From positions 1 to 13,227 of the forward strand of contig DAOVDP010000017.1 of NCBI GenBank assembly GCA_030669445.1: DNA of 13,227 bases, written 5' to 3'. This DNA is from Candidatus Latescibacterota bacterium (GTDB lineage Bacteria; Latescibacterota; MVCY01). This document shows, one piece after another, positions 5,714 to 13,227 of the stretch (the stretch's first letter is position 1; every line of letters starts with the position of its first letter). The position numbers and the translations under genes are program-made. The notes under the pieces were generated by a model. It did not search any database and had not been told where the DNA came from. It worked only from the letters and a program-made list of their open reading frames with translations.

Positions 5714-8131
5714 ATGAGAAGATTGGAATTATTTGGGAGTTATCCAGTTTTGCGGGGAATTCTGTTCTTGAGCCTGATCCTGATACCCCTTGCCCCGAAA
5801 GAGACCGGAGGTCTTTCGGGGCAAGGTGCCAATTTATGGGCCGGGGAACTGGTCTATGACAGTAAAGGCGATTGGCTCAACAACTGGACGTTTCCAAAGG
5901 GCACCCTTGAGATCACTGATGATGGCTGGGTTCGGCCTCCGTTCATTCACAAGAATATCAACGCCTGTCTGAATGCCAGCCAGTTTGTGACGGAAAGGGA
6001 CCGTAGCGGTAACCCCATTAAGTGGGGGGGGATAATAGCTGCTGGGTCCAACCTCAGCAGTGCAAAGAACATCCTGGACGGGGATATGGGCACTTCGTGG
6101 GGGCCACGTAAGGGGGATGAGCTGAAGGACTGTTGGGTGGAGGTGGATTTAGGGCGCCTTGTCACCGCTACCAAGGTGGTGTTGAGGTTCTCTCCGACGG
6201 GGAAACCATTCGAGCAGTTTGAGGTTTATGTCTCCGACGGAACAGAGGCCTTCTACCCTGGTTCTAAAGTAAAGAATTATAAGCTTGCTGGTCGGACCAC
6301 TCAGCCGAACAGGGAATATGTCCTGGAATATCCACTGAAGCGGGAGGTGGTGAACGGAGAGGAGGTTGAGCGTCAGATGGTCCGGTATGTCTACCTTGAG
6401 CTGACCTCTCACCCGGAGGACCCAGGGCAGTTGGCTGAACTGGAGGTCTATTCGCTGGGGGACAATGTGATGCTGGGGACCCTGGATCGCGCGGGGAGCC
6501 TCGTTGCCGGCGAGTACGGGGGGAAATTGGATCCCAAGTCTGGGCTGGTTGCCGATGGGAACTACAATACCACTTGGAACGCCCAGACCGTCGTATTCGA
6601 CTGGAAGCAGAAGGGGTGGTTGCATGTGGATCTGGGGAATCTATTCTGGCTGGATGCAATCAGGATCGTGGGGCAGGCCAGGCAAGGGCTTCACCCCTTG
6701 CTGGGTTACAAGCTGTTTGTCTCCGACGGCTCCTTGGCGCCGGGTGGCACGGCTGGTGGAGAAAGGATAATGGGCAACTTCGTGTGGCAAGAGGTTGCCT
6801 CGCTGGAGAAAAATCCTCCCGAGGGGGAGAATGTGGCTATCTATGTCTTTGAGGATACCTTCTCACCCCGGCCAGTACAGCACATCTTCTTCTCCCATAG
6901 GAACAACGAGAAGGATCGGGGTACCGCTGTGAGGGTGGAGATTACCGAAATTCAAGGGTTTGGGGAGGGCTACGTGCCAGGGGCAACCTTGTCCTCCAAC
7001 CTTATCGACCTTGGGAGGGCCAACAACCTGACCTCCATAGAATGGGAAGCTTCCACTCCTCCTGGGACAAAGGTGGAAATTCGCACCAGGACAGGCGACC
7101 AGATTGAGGAGATCACCCACTATTACTGCAGAAATGGGCTTGAGTGCACAAAGCGGGATCAAAACAGAGAGATACAGCTCTTCGGCAGCTCAGGGCCTGT
7201 GGTGGTGGAACAGCGCCCTGACACCACCTGGAGCGGCTGGAGCCGGCCCTATCTGCCCCCGGGGGATAGATTTGCCTCTCCCAGTCCCAGGAGGTATCTC
7301 CTGATGCAGGCAAAACTCTTGTCTGATAGGCCTGATGCCGCACCTTCCCTGGATTCCATCACCCTTTTCTACACCGATCCGGTGGCCGAGATGCTAACCG
7401 GCCGGATCTGGCCAACCCAAGTTAAGGCGGGTGTGCCCCAGGATTTCTCTTACCTCATTCAGCCCTCCTTCGGCCCGGCGAACCGCGGATTCGACGAGAT
7501 CCTGATCAAGACACCATCCCCGGCTGAGCTTTTCGGGGTCAAGGTCGGAGATGTGGATTATTCGCCTGCCGAACTTGATTCGGTCCACACCACAGCAGAT
7601 TTCCTTTGGGTGCGTCTTCCACTGCGGGTGCGTTACCAGGCGCAACCGTTAGTTGAGGTCAGCTTCAGATGTACAGTCTTCGGCAACGCCACACTATTCG
7701 ATGCCTTCGTGGCTGACTCACGAAGGAAGGATTCCTGGCAAAGGGTCGACCCCACCAAGGCCAATGCCACCACAGTCATGTTGCCAGTGACCGAGGAGAT
7801 AATCGGCAGGACTTACATCAACCCCAAAATAATTACACCTAACAAGGATGGGATAAACGATCAGATGATTATCGAGTTTGCTGTCTTTAAGATAAACATA
7901 CCTCAGATGCCCAGTGTGACCATCTACAACCTCCAAGGGGAGGCTGTGAGGAAATTAGATGCGAAAGAACTGATGGGGCGGGATGGCTTGAGTGGCAACT
8001 ACCAAGCGACCTGGGATGGACGGGATGACTCCGGGGAGAGTGTGCTGCCCGGACTCTATCTTTGTCGGATAAGAGTTGACACCGGGACAGGAGAGGCCGT
8101 TGTCAACAGAACGGTCGCTGTTGGCTTCTAA
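5714..8131 (+). CDS. Secreted protein with two discoidin-like domains and FlgD/CHU_C-type C-terminal domain (paralog B)
   Basis: An 805-residue exported protein and the longest of the three paralogs. A hydrophobic signal core (~14-26) is followed by an unusual stretch, PLAPKETGGLSGQGANLW, encoded by a 39-bp inverted repeat, so the cleavage site is unclear. Residues ~75-250 form a discoidin-like domain (KNILDGDMGTSW, CWVEVDLGRLVTATKVVLRF, ending at LAELEVYSLG). Residues ~253-422 form a second one (GLVADGNYNTTWNA, GWLHVDLGNLFWLDAIRIVG, ending EITEIQGFGEGYVP). Then come the second-type beta domain (~425-557: SIEWEASTPPGTKVEIRTRTG, WSGWSRPY, SPSPRRYLLMQAKL), an Ig-like region and the C-terminal FlgD/CHU_C-like domain (703-805: NPKIITPNKDGIND, SVTIYNLQGE, WDGRDDSG, LPGLYLCRI). 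AGGGAGGGG seven bases upstream supports the start. Only 14 bp separate it from the barrel gene, so the two are co-transcribed. No enzymatic motif is seen. Confidence 0.8.
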   Translation: MRRLELFGSYPVLRGILFLSLILIPLAPKETGGLSGQGANLWAGELVYDSKGDWLNNWTFPKGTLEITDDGWVRPPFIHKNINACLNASQFVTERDRSGNPIKWGGIIAAGSNLSSAKNILDGDMGTSWGPRKGDELKDCWVEVDLGRLVTATKVVLRFSPTGKPFEQFEVYVSDGTEAFYPGSKVKNYKLAGRTTQPNREYVLEYPLKREVVNGEEVERQMVRYVYLELTSHPEDPGQLAELEVYSLGDNVMLGTLDRAGSLVAGEYGGKLDPKSGLVADGNYNTTWNAQTVVFDWKQKGWLHVDLGNLFWLDAIRIVGQARQGLHPLLGYKLFVSDGSLAPGGTAGGERIMGNFVWQEVASLEKNPPEGENVAIYVFEDTFSPRPVQHIFFSHRNNEKDRGTAVRVEITEIQGFGEGYVPGATLSSNLIDLGRANNLTSIEWEASTPPGTKVEIRTRTGDQIEEITHYYCRNGLECTKRDQNREIQLFGSSGPVVVEQRPDTTWSGWSRPYLPPGDRFASPSPRRYLLMQAKLLSDRPDAAPSLDSITLFYTDPVAEMLTGRIWPTQVKAGVPQDFSYLIQPSFGPANRGFDEILIKTPSPAELFGVKVGDVDYSPAELDSVHTTADFLWVRLPLRVRYQAQPLVEVSFRCTVFGNATLFDAFVADSRRKDSWQRVDPTKANATTVMLPVTEEIIGRTYINPKIITPNKDGINDQMIIEFAVFKINIPQMPSVTIYNLQGEAVRKLDAKELMGRDGLSGNYQATWDGRDDSGESVLPGLYLCRIRVDTGTGEAVVNRTVAVGF
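5788..5826. repeat. 15-bp-stem inverted repeat inside the signal-peptide region of paralog B
   Basis: CCTTGCCCCGAAAGA (5788-5802) is the exact reverse complement of TCTTTCGGGGCAAGG (5812-5826); the loop is nine bases. It is read as part of the protein just after the signal-peptide core. The parts CCCCGAAA and TCTTTCGGGGCAAG recur at 10877-10910 in paralog C, but in a different reading frame. This looks like an inserted palindromic element; a local RNA structure affecting translation is the alternative. Confidence 0.65.
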
Positions 8132-8132
8132 G

Positions 8133-8140
8133 AAAGGAGG
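8133..8140 (+). promoter_or_regulatory. Strong ribosome-binding site that sets a GTG start
   Basis: AAAGGAGG lies five bases before GTG 8146 and two bases after the TAA stop of paralog B. It supports the non-ATG start of the barrel gene and tight coupling of the two genes. Confidence 0.75.
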
Positions 8141-8145
8141 ATAAC

Positions 8146-10782
8146 GTGACCAGAGGACGTAAGGTTCTGCAAGTTTTGCTGCTTCTCAGTTCTTTGACAG
8201 CATCTGTCGCCAGTGCACAACAGATGTTTGTCCCCACCGGCGCAAGGACGGTATTTAATGCCCTGGATCCGATCATGAGGAAGTGGTGGGTCCCACAGGA
8301 GCTATATTGGCAGTTCAAGTGGCAGCCATGGGAGTACAGCAATTATGCTAAAGAACATTATGAACGATACGTACCCATTGAGCTGAGAGGGGAGAGATGG
8401 TATGACATCTATGGGAACTATATCACCAGAGGATGGGATATCTACGAGTGGAGCCAGGAACAGGGCGTGGCTTTCGGCAGCGGTGTAATTAAGAGGAAGG
8501 AATATAGCTCCTGGTTTAACAATGTCGTAATCGGTCACGATTCAAGAGGCCAATACCACTTGGCTGTAACCATCGGGGATGAGATCAGAACGACATTGAC
8601 TCCCCTCACCTTCTCGAAGCCCGGCTTTAACGGGATACAGGTGGACTTTCTGTCAGACAAGTACGGCCTTACCGCCCTTGGTTCCAGGGTTAACTCACCC
8701 GGGGCAGGTGGGATCACCGACGTCGCCGAGACAGGTTACATGGATTTCGACAACCTGTTCGGCTTGAGAGGAACCTTCCAGGTCGGGGATCTGTTCAAAA
8801 TAGGTGCCACCTATGTCAATGTGCATTTGGGCAGAACAGAGGCCAATTACTCGCTGCAGCATTCTCTGAAGGGGAATCTTACCACTAATCAAAACGCTGA
8901 TGTCATCCGGACGATTACCATCCGTATCAGCGACAATTCCCCTGAGGACGGAGAGTACGGAGCTGCCTTCTTTTCAGAACAGATCTGGACCAGACGGCGG
9001 GACCCGGAGGAAAACATTATCAAGCCGTGGGGCCCGGAGGAGATCAGACCCTTAAGGGAGGGAGGTTTCCCCAAGGACGGATATTGGACGGCAGATGGGA
9101 CGGAGGTTATTAAGCTCACATACCAGATCTCCTATCCCCATCAGGTCGATCGCATCGGGTTTAGGCTGGTCTTAGCCAACGATTACTGCGTTGAAGTCAC
9201 CTCAGACCGCCAGACGAATGCCGGGCGCCAGCAGGTATTTCTTCCGGTCACCAAGGCCGCTGGGAACGTCCACGATAATTCGAATCAGAAGGAAGTATGG
9301 TTCGAGTATGGGCTGCCCACAGGCAGAGAGATCTACGGCCTTACCTTTGAGGCAGAGGATTTATTAGGTTTCAATATCCTGGCTGAATACGCTATCAGCC
9401 GTATGCACAGAAGATATCCCAACATCAATTTTGTGGAGCATCCCCTCAGCACTACTAAGGGGAAGGCCTTCTACTTGACGGTTCGTAAATTCGTCTTCCC
9501 ATGGTTTGGCTACGGAGAGGTGTTTAGGATCGACGATAACTATAGGACGGATATGTTCTTAATAGGCGTCGATAAGACCATTGATTACGAGAACAAAGTA
9601 AGGAACTTATATGAGCTTGTGGATGACAATGACGATCAGGACAGGTACGCAGACTGGAAGCGGGCAAACGTGAAGGACGATATAAATGGTGTCTTCCCCG
9701 GGCTGGATGAGAACAACGATCTGGTGTCAGACTTCAACCAGAACCGTAACAGGAGGCCTGACTACGATGAGCCTTTTCTCCGCTACAGCGTTGACCCCCC
9801 TGAGTTTCTCTTCGGCGTGGATATGAATCATAACACTGTGATAGACAGGTTTGAGGACGATGACCTGCCGGATTATCCATTTAGGGCAGATCATAGGGGC
9901 TTTAACTTCTACGTTGGCGCCGAGATTGTCGCTGGGATCGAATTCAAGGTCGGGCATTCACGGGAATGGTTGTGGTCAGATGACAGGCACAGCCGGGACA
10001 CCTATGCCCTGTTCACCTTGGATAGGGATTATCCCAGGCTGGGGAGGATTCAGTTTTTTAATAACCTCAGATTGGTAAAGGATGATCTGCCGGATGATTG
10101 TCTCCTATGGAGGGATGTGCCAGGTAGGATAACGGGTGTCATAGAGAAGTTTAAGGATCCTCTGGCTGCCCAGAAGGCCCTGATGAATACTGCCTTTCTT
10201 GGCTTCGACTATACCCAGGTGCCTCGCCTTAATGTGAGCAACAAAATCAAGTATGAAACCTATACCCAGCGAGGTGATAACATCTCAAGGATCACAGTGG
10301 GAGTCAAGCCAGACACGCTGGCTGACTCCCGTTTTCTGGGGGTTATCAATAAGGTTGACTACACATTCGAGTTTGGGAAGGGTTTGACAATTCAGCCAAA
10401 GGCGAAGAGCATGTACCGCCGCAGGACCCCTTTCCAGAAGGGACAACTAAAATGGGACCCGGAACTGAACGACCTTACTGAGATGCTGTTTCTGATGTTG
10501 AAGTTCCCGGCTATGAGACATTCGTGGATCCAGTTGGGTGCTGAGTACACCATATTCCTTGATCGGCTTTCAGAACGACAGTTCCTCCATCCGTTCCGTC
10601 TGTCCAGTGATGAGGAGTACACCGGGACGGTCTTTGCCGCACAGCTATCCATAGCGGGAGATTATATGGGCTATCTTCTCACTGTTAATATCGGCGGTGA
10701 GGCAGAGAGGAAGAATTTTGAGAGGTGGACGACTACTAGCACCACCACCTTTATCACTGTATTTGCCGGGATAAGGGAGTAG
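8146..10782 (+). CDS. Predicted outer-membrane beta-barrel protein with acidic Ca-binding-like loops
   Basis: An 878-residue exported protein. The signal peptide is clear: MTRGRKV, a Leu-rich core, and A-S-A at 22-24 with cleavage before Q25. The mature protein alternates short aromatic strands and polar turns over most of its length, and ends TTTFITVFAGIRE, a plausible final barrel strand. The N-terminal region (FVPTGARTVFNALDP, RWYDIYGNYITRGWDIYEW, GDEIRTTLTPLTFSKPGFNG) reads like a conserved block known to me from uncultured FCB-type genomes, though I have no family name for it. Residues ~493-575 hold Asp/Asn-rich segments (DDNDDQDRY at 493-501, LDENNDLVSDFNQNRNRRPD from 520, VDMNHNTVIDRFEDDD from 558) resembling thrombospondin-type-3 or EF-like Ca-binding loops. 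No TonB box, plug domain or POTRA repeat was recognised, so it is not an obvious SusC or BamA homolog. It lies between two discoidin-like paralogs, which suggests a shared surface complex. The alternative is a large periplasmic beta protein. Confidence 0.7.
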   Translation: MTRGRKVLQVLLLLSSLTASVASAQQMFVPTGARTVFNALDPIMRKWWVPQELYWQFKWQPWEYSNYAKEHYERYVPIELRGERWYDIYGNYITRGWDIYEWSQEQGVAFGSGVIKRKEYSSWFNNVVIGHDSRGQYHLAVTIGDEIRTTLTPLTFSKPGFNGIQVDFLSDKYGLTALGSRVNSPGAGGITDVAETGYMDFDNLFGLRGTFQVGDLFKIGATYVNVHLGRTEANYSLQHSLKGNLTTNQNADVIRTITIRISDNSPEDGEYGAAFFSEQIWTRRRDPEENIIKPWGPEEIRPLREGGFPKDGYWTADGTEVIKLTYQISYPHQVDRIGFRLVLANDYCVEVTSDRQTNAGRQQVFLPVTKAAGNVHDNSNQKEVWFEYGLPTGREIYGLTFEAEDLLGFNILAEYAISRMHRRYPNINFVEHPLSTTKGKAFYLTVRKFVFPWFGYGEVFRIDDNYRTDMFLIGVDKTIDYENKVRNLYELVDDNDDQDRYADWKRANVKDDINGVFPGLDENNDLVSDFNQNRNRRPDYDEPFLRYSVDPPEFLFGVDMNHNTVIDRFEDDDLPDYPFRADHRGFNFYVGAEIVAGIEFKVGHSREWLWSDDRHSRDTYALFTLDRDYPRLGRIQFFNNLRLVKDDLPDDCLLWRDVPGRITGVIEKFKDPLAAQKALMNTAFLGFDYTQVPRLNVSNKIKYETYTQRGDNISRITVGVKPDTLADSRFLGVINKVDYTFEFGKGLTIQPKAKSMYRRRTPFQKGQLKWDPELNDLTEMLFLMLKFPAMRHSWIQLGAEYTIFLDRLSERQFLHPFRLSSDEEYTGTVFAAQLSIAGDYMGYLLTVNIGGEAERKNFERWTTTSTTTFITVFAGIRE

Positions 10783-10806
10783 ACCGGACGGAAAGGAAAA
10801 TGCTGA

Positions 10807-12834
10807 ATGGCTAACAACGGTTTCCAAAGAGCTTTCTCGTTTCTCATAGTGAGTTCGATCGCCCTTTTGATGCCAAGCCCCGAAAAAGCTCTGGTCTCTT
10901 TCGGGGCAAGCTATGCCTTTGCACTGGAGAGATGGGTGGCCGGAGGCAAGGGACATCCTTGGAGGGATGTGGCTACTCTGCTGAACTTGGAGGTTACTGA
11001 GTCCGGTTCGATCCAACCGATAGACGTTTCAGGACAGAACTTATCTCTGAGGGCCTTGGACAGGGGAGGATGGGTAAACAGCAGTCACCAGCCGCCGACT
11101 TCCCCTTACTTTGCACCTCTGGCTCTGGAGCGGGGCATTAATGGGGATCATAACGAGGGCTGGGGATGCACCAAGTGGGTGGGACCTGTGTGGGCGAGAG
11201 GCAAGGCTCAGGAGGAGGATATACATGGTGAGGGGCACAGCACAGAGCAATATCGAGACATAACTGTAATTCTCGACTTAGGTGCACCCTTTGGCGTGGA
11301 TAGCCTCAGTTTTTATACCCGAGAGGGTTTTGAAGACAGGCTTATGAGGGGATATGAGATCTTTGTCAATGAGGGCAGCCAGACCTTTACCCCACCTCCA
11401 CCACTCAAGCTTCTTGGCATGTGGAAGGATACATGGAGGTATGAGCTTTGGTGTTCCTGGTATCCGTTGGTGAAGGATTGGAAACTGGTGACGGCGGAGA
11501 AAGTCCCCAAGGGTACTGTAAGCAGGGCCGATATAGCGATCCCTACAGAGGTAGTGCGCTACATCGCCATCAACGACAAAATCAGCCTGCCCGATTCGTT
11601 AGGCTGGGAGATTGACGAGTTTGAGGTCTGGGGCAAAGGCTTTGCCATGGCTGCTAACTGTTCATCCAATGTGATTGACCTGGGTCAGATGTCCAATTTC
11701 GGCAACCTCAAGTGGTCGGCAACGATTGATCCTGAGGCATCCATAACTATTCGCACCCGTACGGGCAAAACTTCTGACCCCTATATCTACTATGAACTGA
11801 CAGGCATTGGCTTGACAGGGAAGACAGAGGTGTCTAAGGCAAGATATTACAGCCTCCTGGAGACCAGACAGGGACCAATCGAGCCGAATACAGAGAAGTG
11901 GAGCTTCTGGTCGGTCCCTTATCCTCCTTCTGGCGATCAGCGCATGTTATCACCAGGCCCAGCTCGTTACTTTCAGTTCATGGTCGAATTCCACAGCCAT
12001 TCTCCCTTGGCAAAAGCCACGATTGACTCACTGGTTCTCGAGTATTCAAGGCCCCCTGTCGCTCGAGAGATAGTAGCTGAGATTTCGCCCCAGGAGATCT
12101 CCCCGGGAGAGGTCACCACCTTCAGGTACGTCCTGCTGGCGATTTTTGAACCTGGCAATACTGGCTTCGATGCCCTGCGAGTCCTGACCCCAGTTAAGGT
12201 GGATACAAGCGCCATCAGAGATCTGAAGATCAACGGCCTTCCAGTCGAATTTTCCAAGGAAGTGGGTGAGGATAAGGGCAAGCACTGGTTTACCCTCTAT
12301 TTTCCAGATGATAGGATACCAAAGCGGAGAGTAGTGATAACTGATTCTGCACGGGTGGAGTTTACCTTCGACTGCAGGGCTTTAATGTATGGCACCCGCT
12401 TTCTGGCAAAGGCGTTTGACAGTCAGACAATGGAGGCAGCTCAAGATGTTGTGCCCGGAGATGCCAGTCCTGAGTTAGGCAGTAATGAACTTTTCGTTAA
12501 ATGGCCCCTCGGTGGGAGTCTTATTACTGATGTGAAAGTCTTGCCAAATCCACTCACCCCTAATGATGACGGGGTTAACGATATCCTAAATATCTCTTAT
12601 AGCCTCCTTCAGTTAACAGAACCTGTCCCAGTCTCAGTGACTGTCTATGATCTGTCCGGTTCTCCTGTTTGGCATCGCGATGAGCACCAGGCTAACGGCC
12701 TCTATTCTATCCCTTGGGATGGAAAAGATAGCAATGGACAACTGATGCCCCCTGGATTATATATCTATCAGATAACCGCTGAGGCAGGCACCAGCACATA
12801 CAACCACATCGGGACAATAACTATCGCCTATTAA
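10807..12834 (+). CDS. Secreted discoidin-like protein with FlgD/CHU_C-type C-terminal domain (paralog C)
   Basis: A 675-residue exported protein, last gene of the operon, 24 bp after the barrel gene; GGAAAGGA upstream supports the start. The domain order matches the protein at 3714-5564 and many segments correspond nearly residue for residue: FEDRLMRGYEIFVNEGS, NFGNLKWSATIDP, RTRTGKTSDPYIYYEL, EKWSFWSVPY, GFDALRVLTPVKVD. The mature start has RWVAGGKGHPW near W43 and an S-I-Q-P motif like GWIRP in paralog A. The discoidin-like domain (~77-280) is longer than in A because of Trp-rich inserts (WKDTWRYELWCSWYP). The C-terminal FlgD/CHU_C-like domain starts at NPLTPNDDGVND (581-592). Compared with A there are 11 extra residues between the start and the conserved Trp, and these coincide with a palindrome. 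Probable role: surface glycan binding or adhesion; ligand unknown. Confidence 0.8.
   Translation: MANNGFQRAFSFLIVSSIALLMPSPEKALVSFGASYAFALERWVAGGKGHPWRDVATLLNLEVTESGSIQPIDVSGQNLSLRALDRGGWVNSSHQPPTSPYFAPLALERGINGDHNEGWGCTKWVGPVWARGKAQEEDIHGEGHSTEQYRDITVILDLGAPFGVDSLSFYTREGFEDRLMRGYEIFVNEGSQTFTPPPPLKLLGMWKDTWRYELWCSWYPLVKDWKLVTAEKVPKGTVSRADIAIPTEVVRYIAINDKISLPDSLGWEIDEFEVWGKGFAMAANCSSNVIDLGQMSNFGNLKWSATIDPEASITIRTRTGKTSDPYIYYELTGIGLTGKTEVSKARYYSLLETRQGPIEPNTEKWSFWSVPYPPSGDQRMLSPGPARYFQFMVEFHSHSPLAKATIDSLVLEYSRPPVAREIVAEISPQEISPGEVTTFRYVLLAIFEPGNTGFDALRVLTPVKVDTSAIRDLKINGLPVEFSKEVGEDKGKHWFTLYFPDDRIPKRRVVITDSARVEFTFDCRALMYGTRFLAKAFDSQTMEAAQDVVPGDASPELGSNELFVKWPLGGSLITDVKVLPNPLTPNDDGVNDILNISYSLLQLTEPVPVSVTVYDLSGSPVWHRDEHQANGLYSIPWDGKDSNGQLMPPGLYIYQITAEAGTSTYNHIGTITIAY
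10877..10907. repeat. Inverted repeat inside the signal-peptide region of paralog C
   Basis: GCCCCGAAA (10877-10885) pairs exactly with TTTCGGGGC (10899-10907) across a 13-base loop. It shares CCCCGAAA and TCTTTCGGGGCAAG with the repeat at 5788-5826, yet here CCCC-GAA is read C|CCC|GAA|A whereas there it is CC|CCG|AAA. Its 31-base length is close to the 33-base excess of this gene over paralog A in the same region. Confidence 0.6.
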
Positions 12835-13116
12835 AACGATCCTGGTGAATGGCTTGAGGTAATCAATGGGATGGTTATAACAGAGATAATAAAGAAAGGG
12901 AATGCGGTAAGAAGGTGAAGATCGGTCTTTTCATTTATCATTTTTTCCCTCTAAAATACTGTGGGAAACCGATGATCGAAGGGATTCACGAAAAAGGAGT
13001 CTTAAAAGGCTCTTTTTATATTTCTACCGAAGAGTGCATCAATGCGGGGCCGTTCGATTTTGGCAACTTACAAAATCTCAACTATTATTGATCCTTTCGT
13101 AAAAAGTCTAAAATCT
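12835..13116. other. Non-coding tail after the operon
   Basis: About 280 bases without a convincing gene on either strand. It is AT-richer than the genes before it. The longest reading frame noticed near its start is a 15-17 codon frame (M-V-I-T-E-I-I-K-K…) with no clear ribosome-binding site. A terminator-like hairpin lies inside it at 12992-13017. Confidence 0.5.
12992..13017 (+). terminator. Terminator-like hairpin at the end of the operon
   Basis: AAAAGGAGTC (12992-13001) pairs with GGCTCTTTTT (13008-13017) around the loop TTAAAA. The 10-bp stem contains two G-T wobbles and runs directly into the T-tract. Flanking A- and T-runs would let it work in both directions. It lies about 160 bases after the stop of paralog C. 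The stem is weak in GC content, so the call is moderate. Confidence 0.45.
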
Positions 13117-13213
13117 AACGCAGAGACGCAAAGGCGCAGAGAAAAAATAAGAGACATAATTATCTGATTATTTGAAAGTATCTTCTTTCTTTGCGTCTTT
13201 GCGACTTTGCGTT
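13117..13213. repeat. 97-bp REP/MITE-like inverted-repeat element
   Basis: The 28-base arms 13117-13144 and 13186-13213 are inverted copies matching at 24 of 28 positions, around a 41-base AT-rich centre. Within each arm the unit ACGCAAAG repeats about every nine bases (AACGCAGAG-ACGCAAAGG-CGCAGAGA on the left). Sequences of this CGCAGAGACGCAAAG type are, from memory, common dispersed intergenic repeats in many environmental bacterial genomes. No open reading frame lies inside, so any mobilising protein would act from elsewhere. Confidence 0.75.
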
Positions 13214-13227
13214 GAAAATCAATGGTG

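Noticed and set aside
6149..6625. A 158-codon open frame on the minus strand inside paralog B
   Set aside because: It lies wholly opposite well-supported coding sequence with discoidin-like motifs, has a Pro/Arg-rich composition without recognisable domains, and lacks a convincing ribosome-binding site.
9622..9870. Dockerin-type cohesin-binding module in the barrel protein
   Set aside because: The acidic segments do not show the paired 22-residue dockerin repeat, and they sit in the middle of the protein.
3714..12834. SusC/SusD-type glycan uptake locus
   Set aside because: There is no TonB-dependent plug or TonB box in the barrel and no SusD-like protein; the partner proteins carry discoidin-like and FlgD/CHU_C-type domains instead.
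12871..12918. Short open frame M-V-I-T-E-I-I-K-K… after paralog C
   Set aside because: About 15 codons with no clear ribosome-binding site and no recognisable similarity.
1..13227. tRNA, rRNA or CRISPR array
   Set aside because: No cloverleaf, ribosomal motif or regularly spaced direct repeat was seen anywhere in the window.

Overview
The window reads as the chromosome of an uncultured Gram-negative bacterium. Every protein after the first is predicted to be exported, several end in FlgD/CHU_C-type Ig-like domains, and one looks like an outer-membrane beta-barrel. From memory, this mix (discoidin-type domains, 'TPNGDGVND' C-terminal domains, large barrels with Asp/Asn-rich inserts) is typical of FCB-group and neighbouring candidate phyla such as Latescibacterota, KSB1 or Poribacteria. 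I cannot assign a taxon from the sequence alone. All recognisable genes are on the + strand.

Layout. (1) Bases 1-1176 hold a ROK-family sugar-responsive repressor whose N-terminus probably lies off the left edge. (2) Bases 1337-2011 hold the C-terminal part of a GHL10-type (family-10-like) glycosidase that has lost its N-terminal half and carries an in-frame stop, so it is probably a pseudogene. (3) Bases 2100-2507 encode a small unrecognised lipoprotein behind a perfect 14-bp palindrome. (4) Bases 2673-3578 encode a secreted CBM9/DOMON-like protein with its own promoter-like site and a strong terminator at 3600-3631. (5) Bases 3714-12834 are a four-gene tandem operon that starts at a promoter-like site just after that terminator. 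Three genes encode large paralogous secreted proteins (discoidin-like domain(s), a second beta-rich domain, an Ig-like region, a FlgD-type C-terminal domain). Between the second and third lies an 878-residue predicted outer-membrane barrel with acidic Ca-binding-like loops. (6) Bases 12835-13227 hold no gene, only a terminator-like hairpin and a 97-bp inverted-repeat element.

How the genes may work together. The repressor, the glycosidase remnant, the CBM9-like protein and the discoidin domains all suggest glycan binding or use at the cell surface. The 3714-12834 operon is the most interesting part. It packages one barrel with three paralogous extracellular proteins that share a mature N-terminal motif and a C-terminal sorting-type domain, which suggests a dedicated surface complex. 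That function is inference. A second striking signal is a shared palindrome found in the signal-peptide coding regions of two of the paralogs and read in two different frames; it looks like a palindromic element that has invaded coding sequence.
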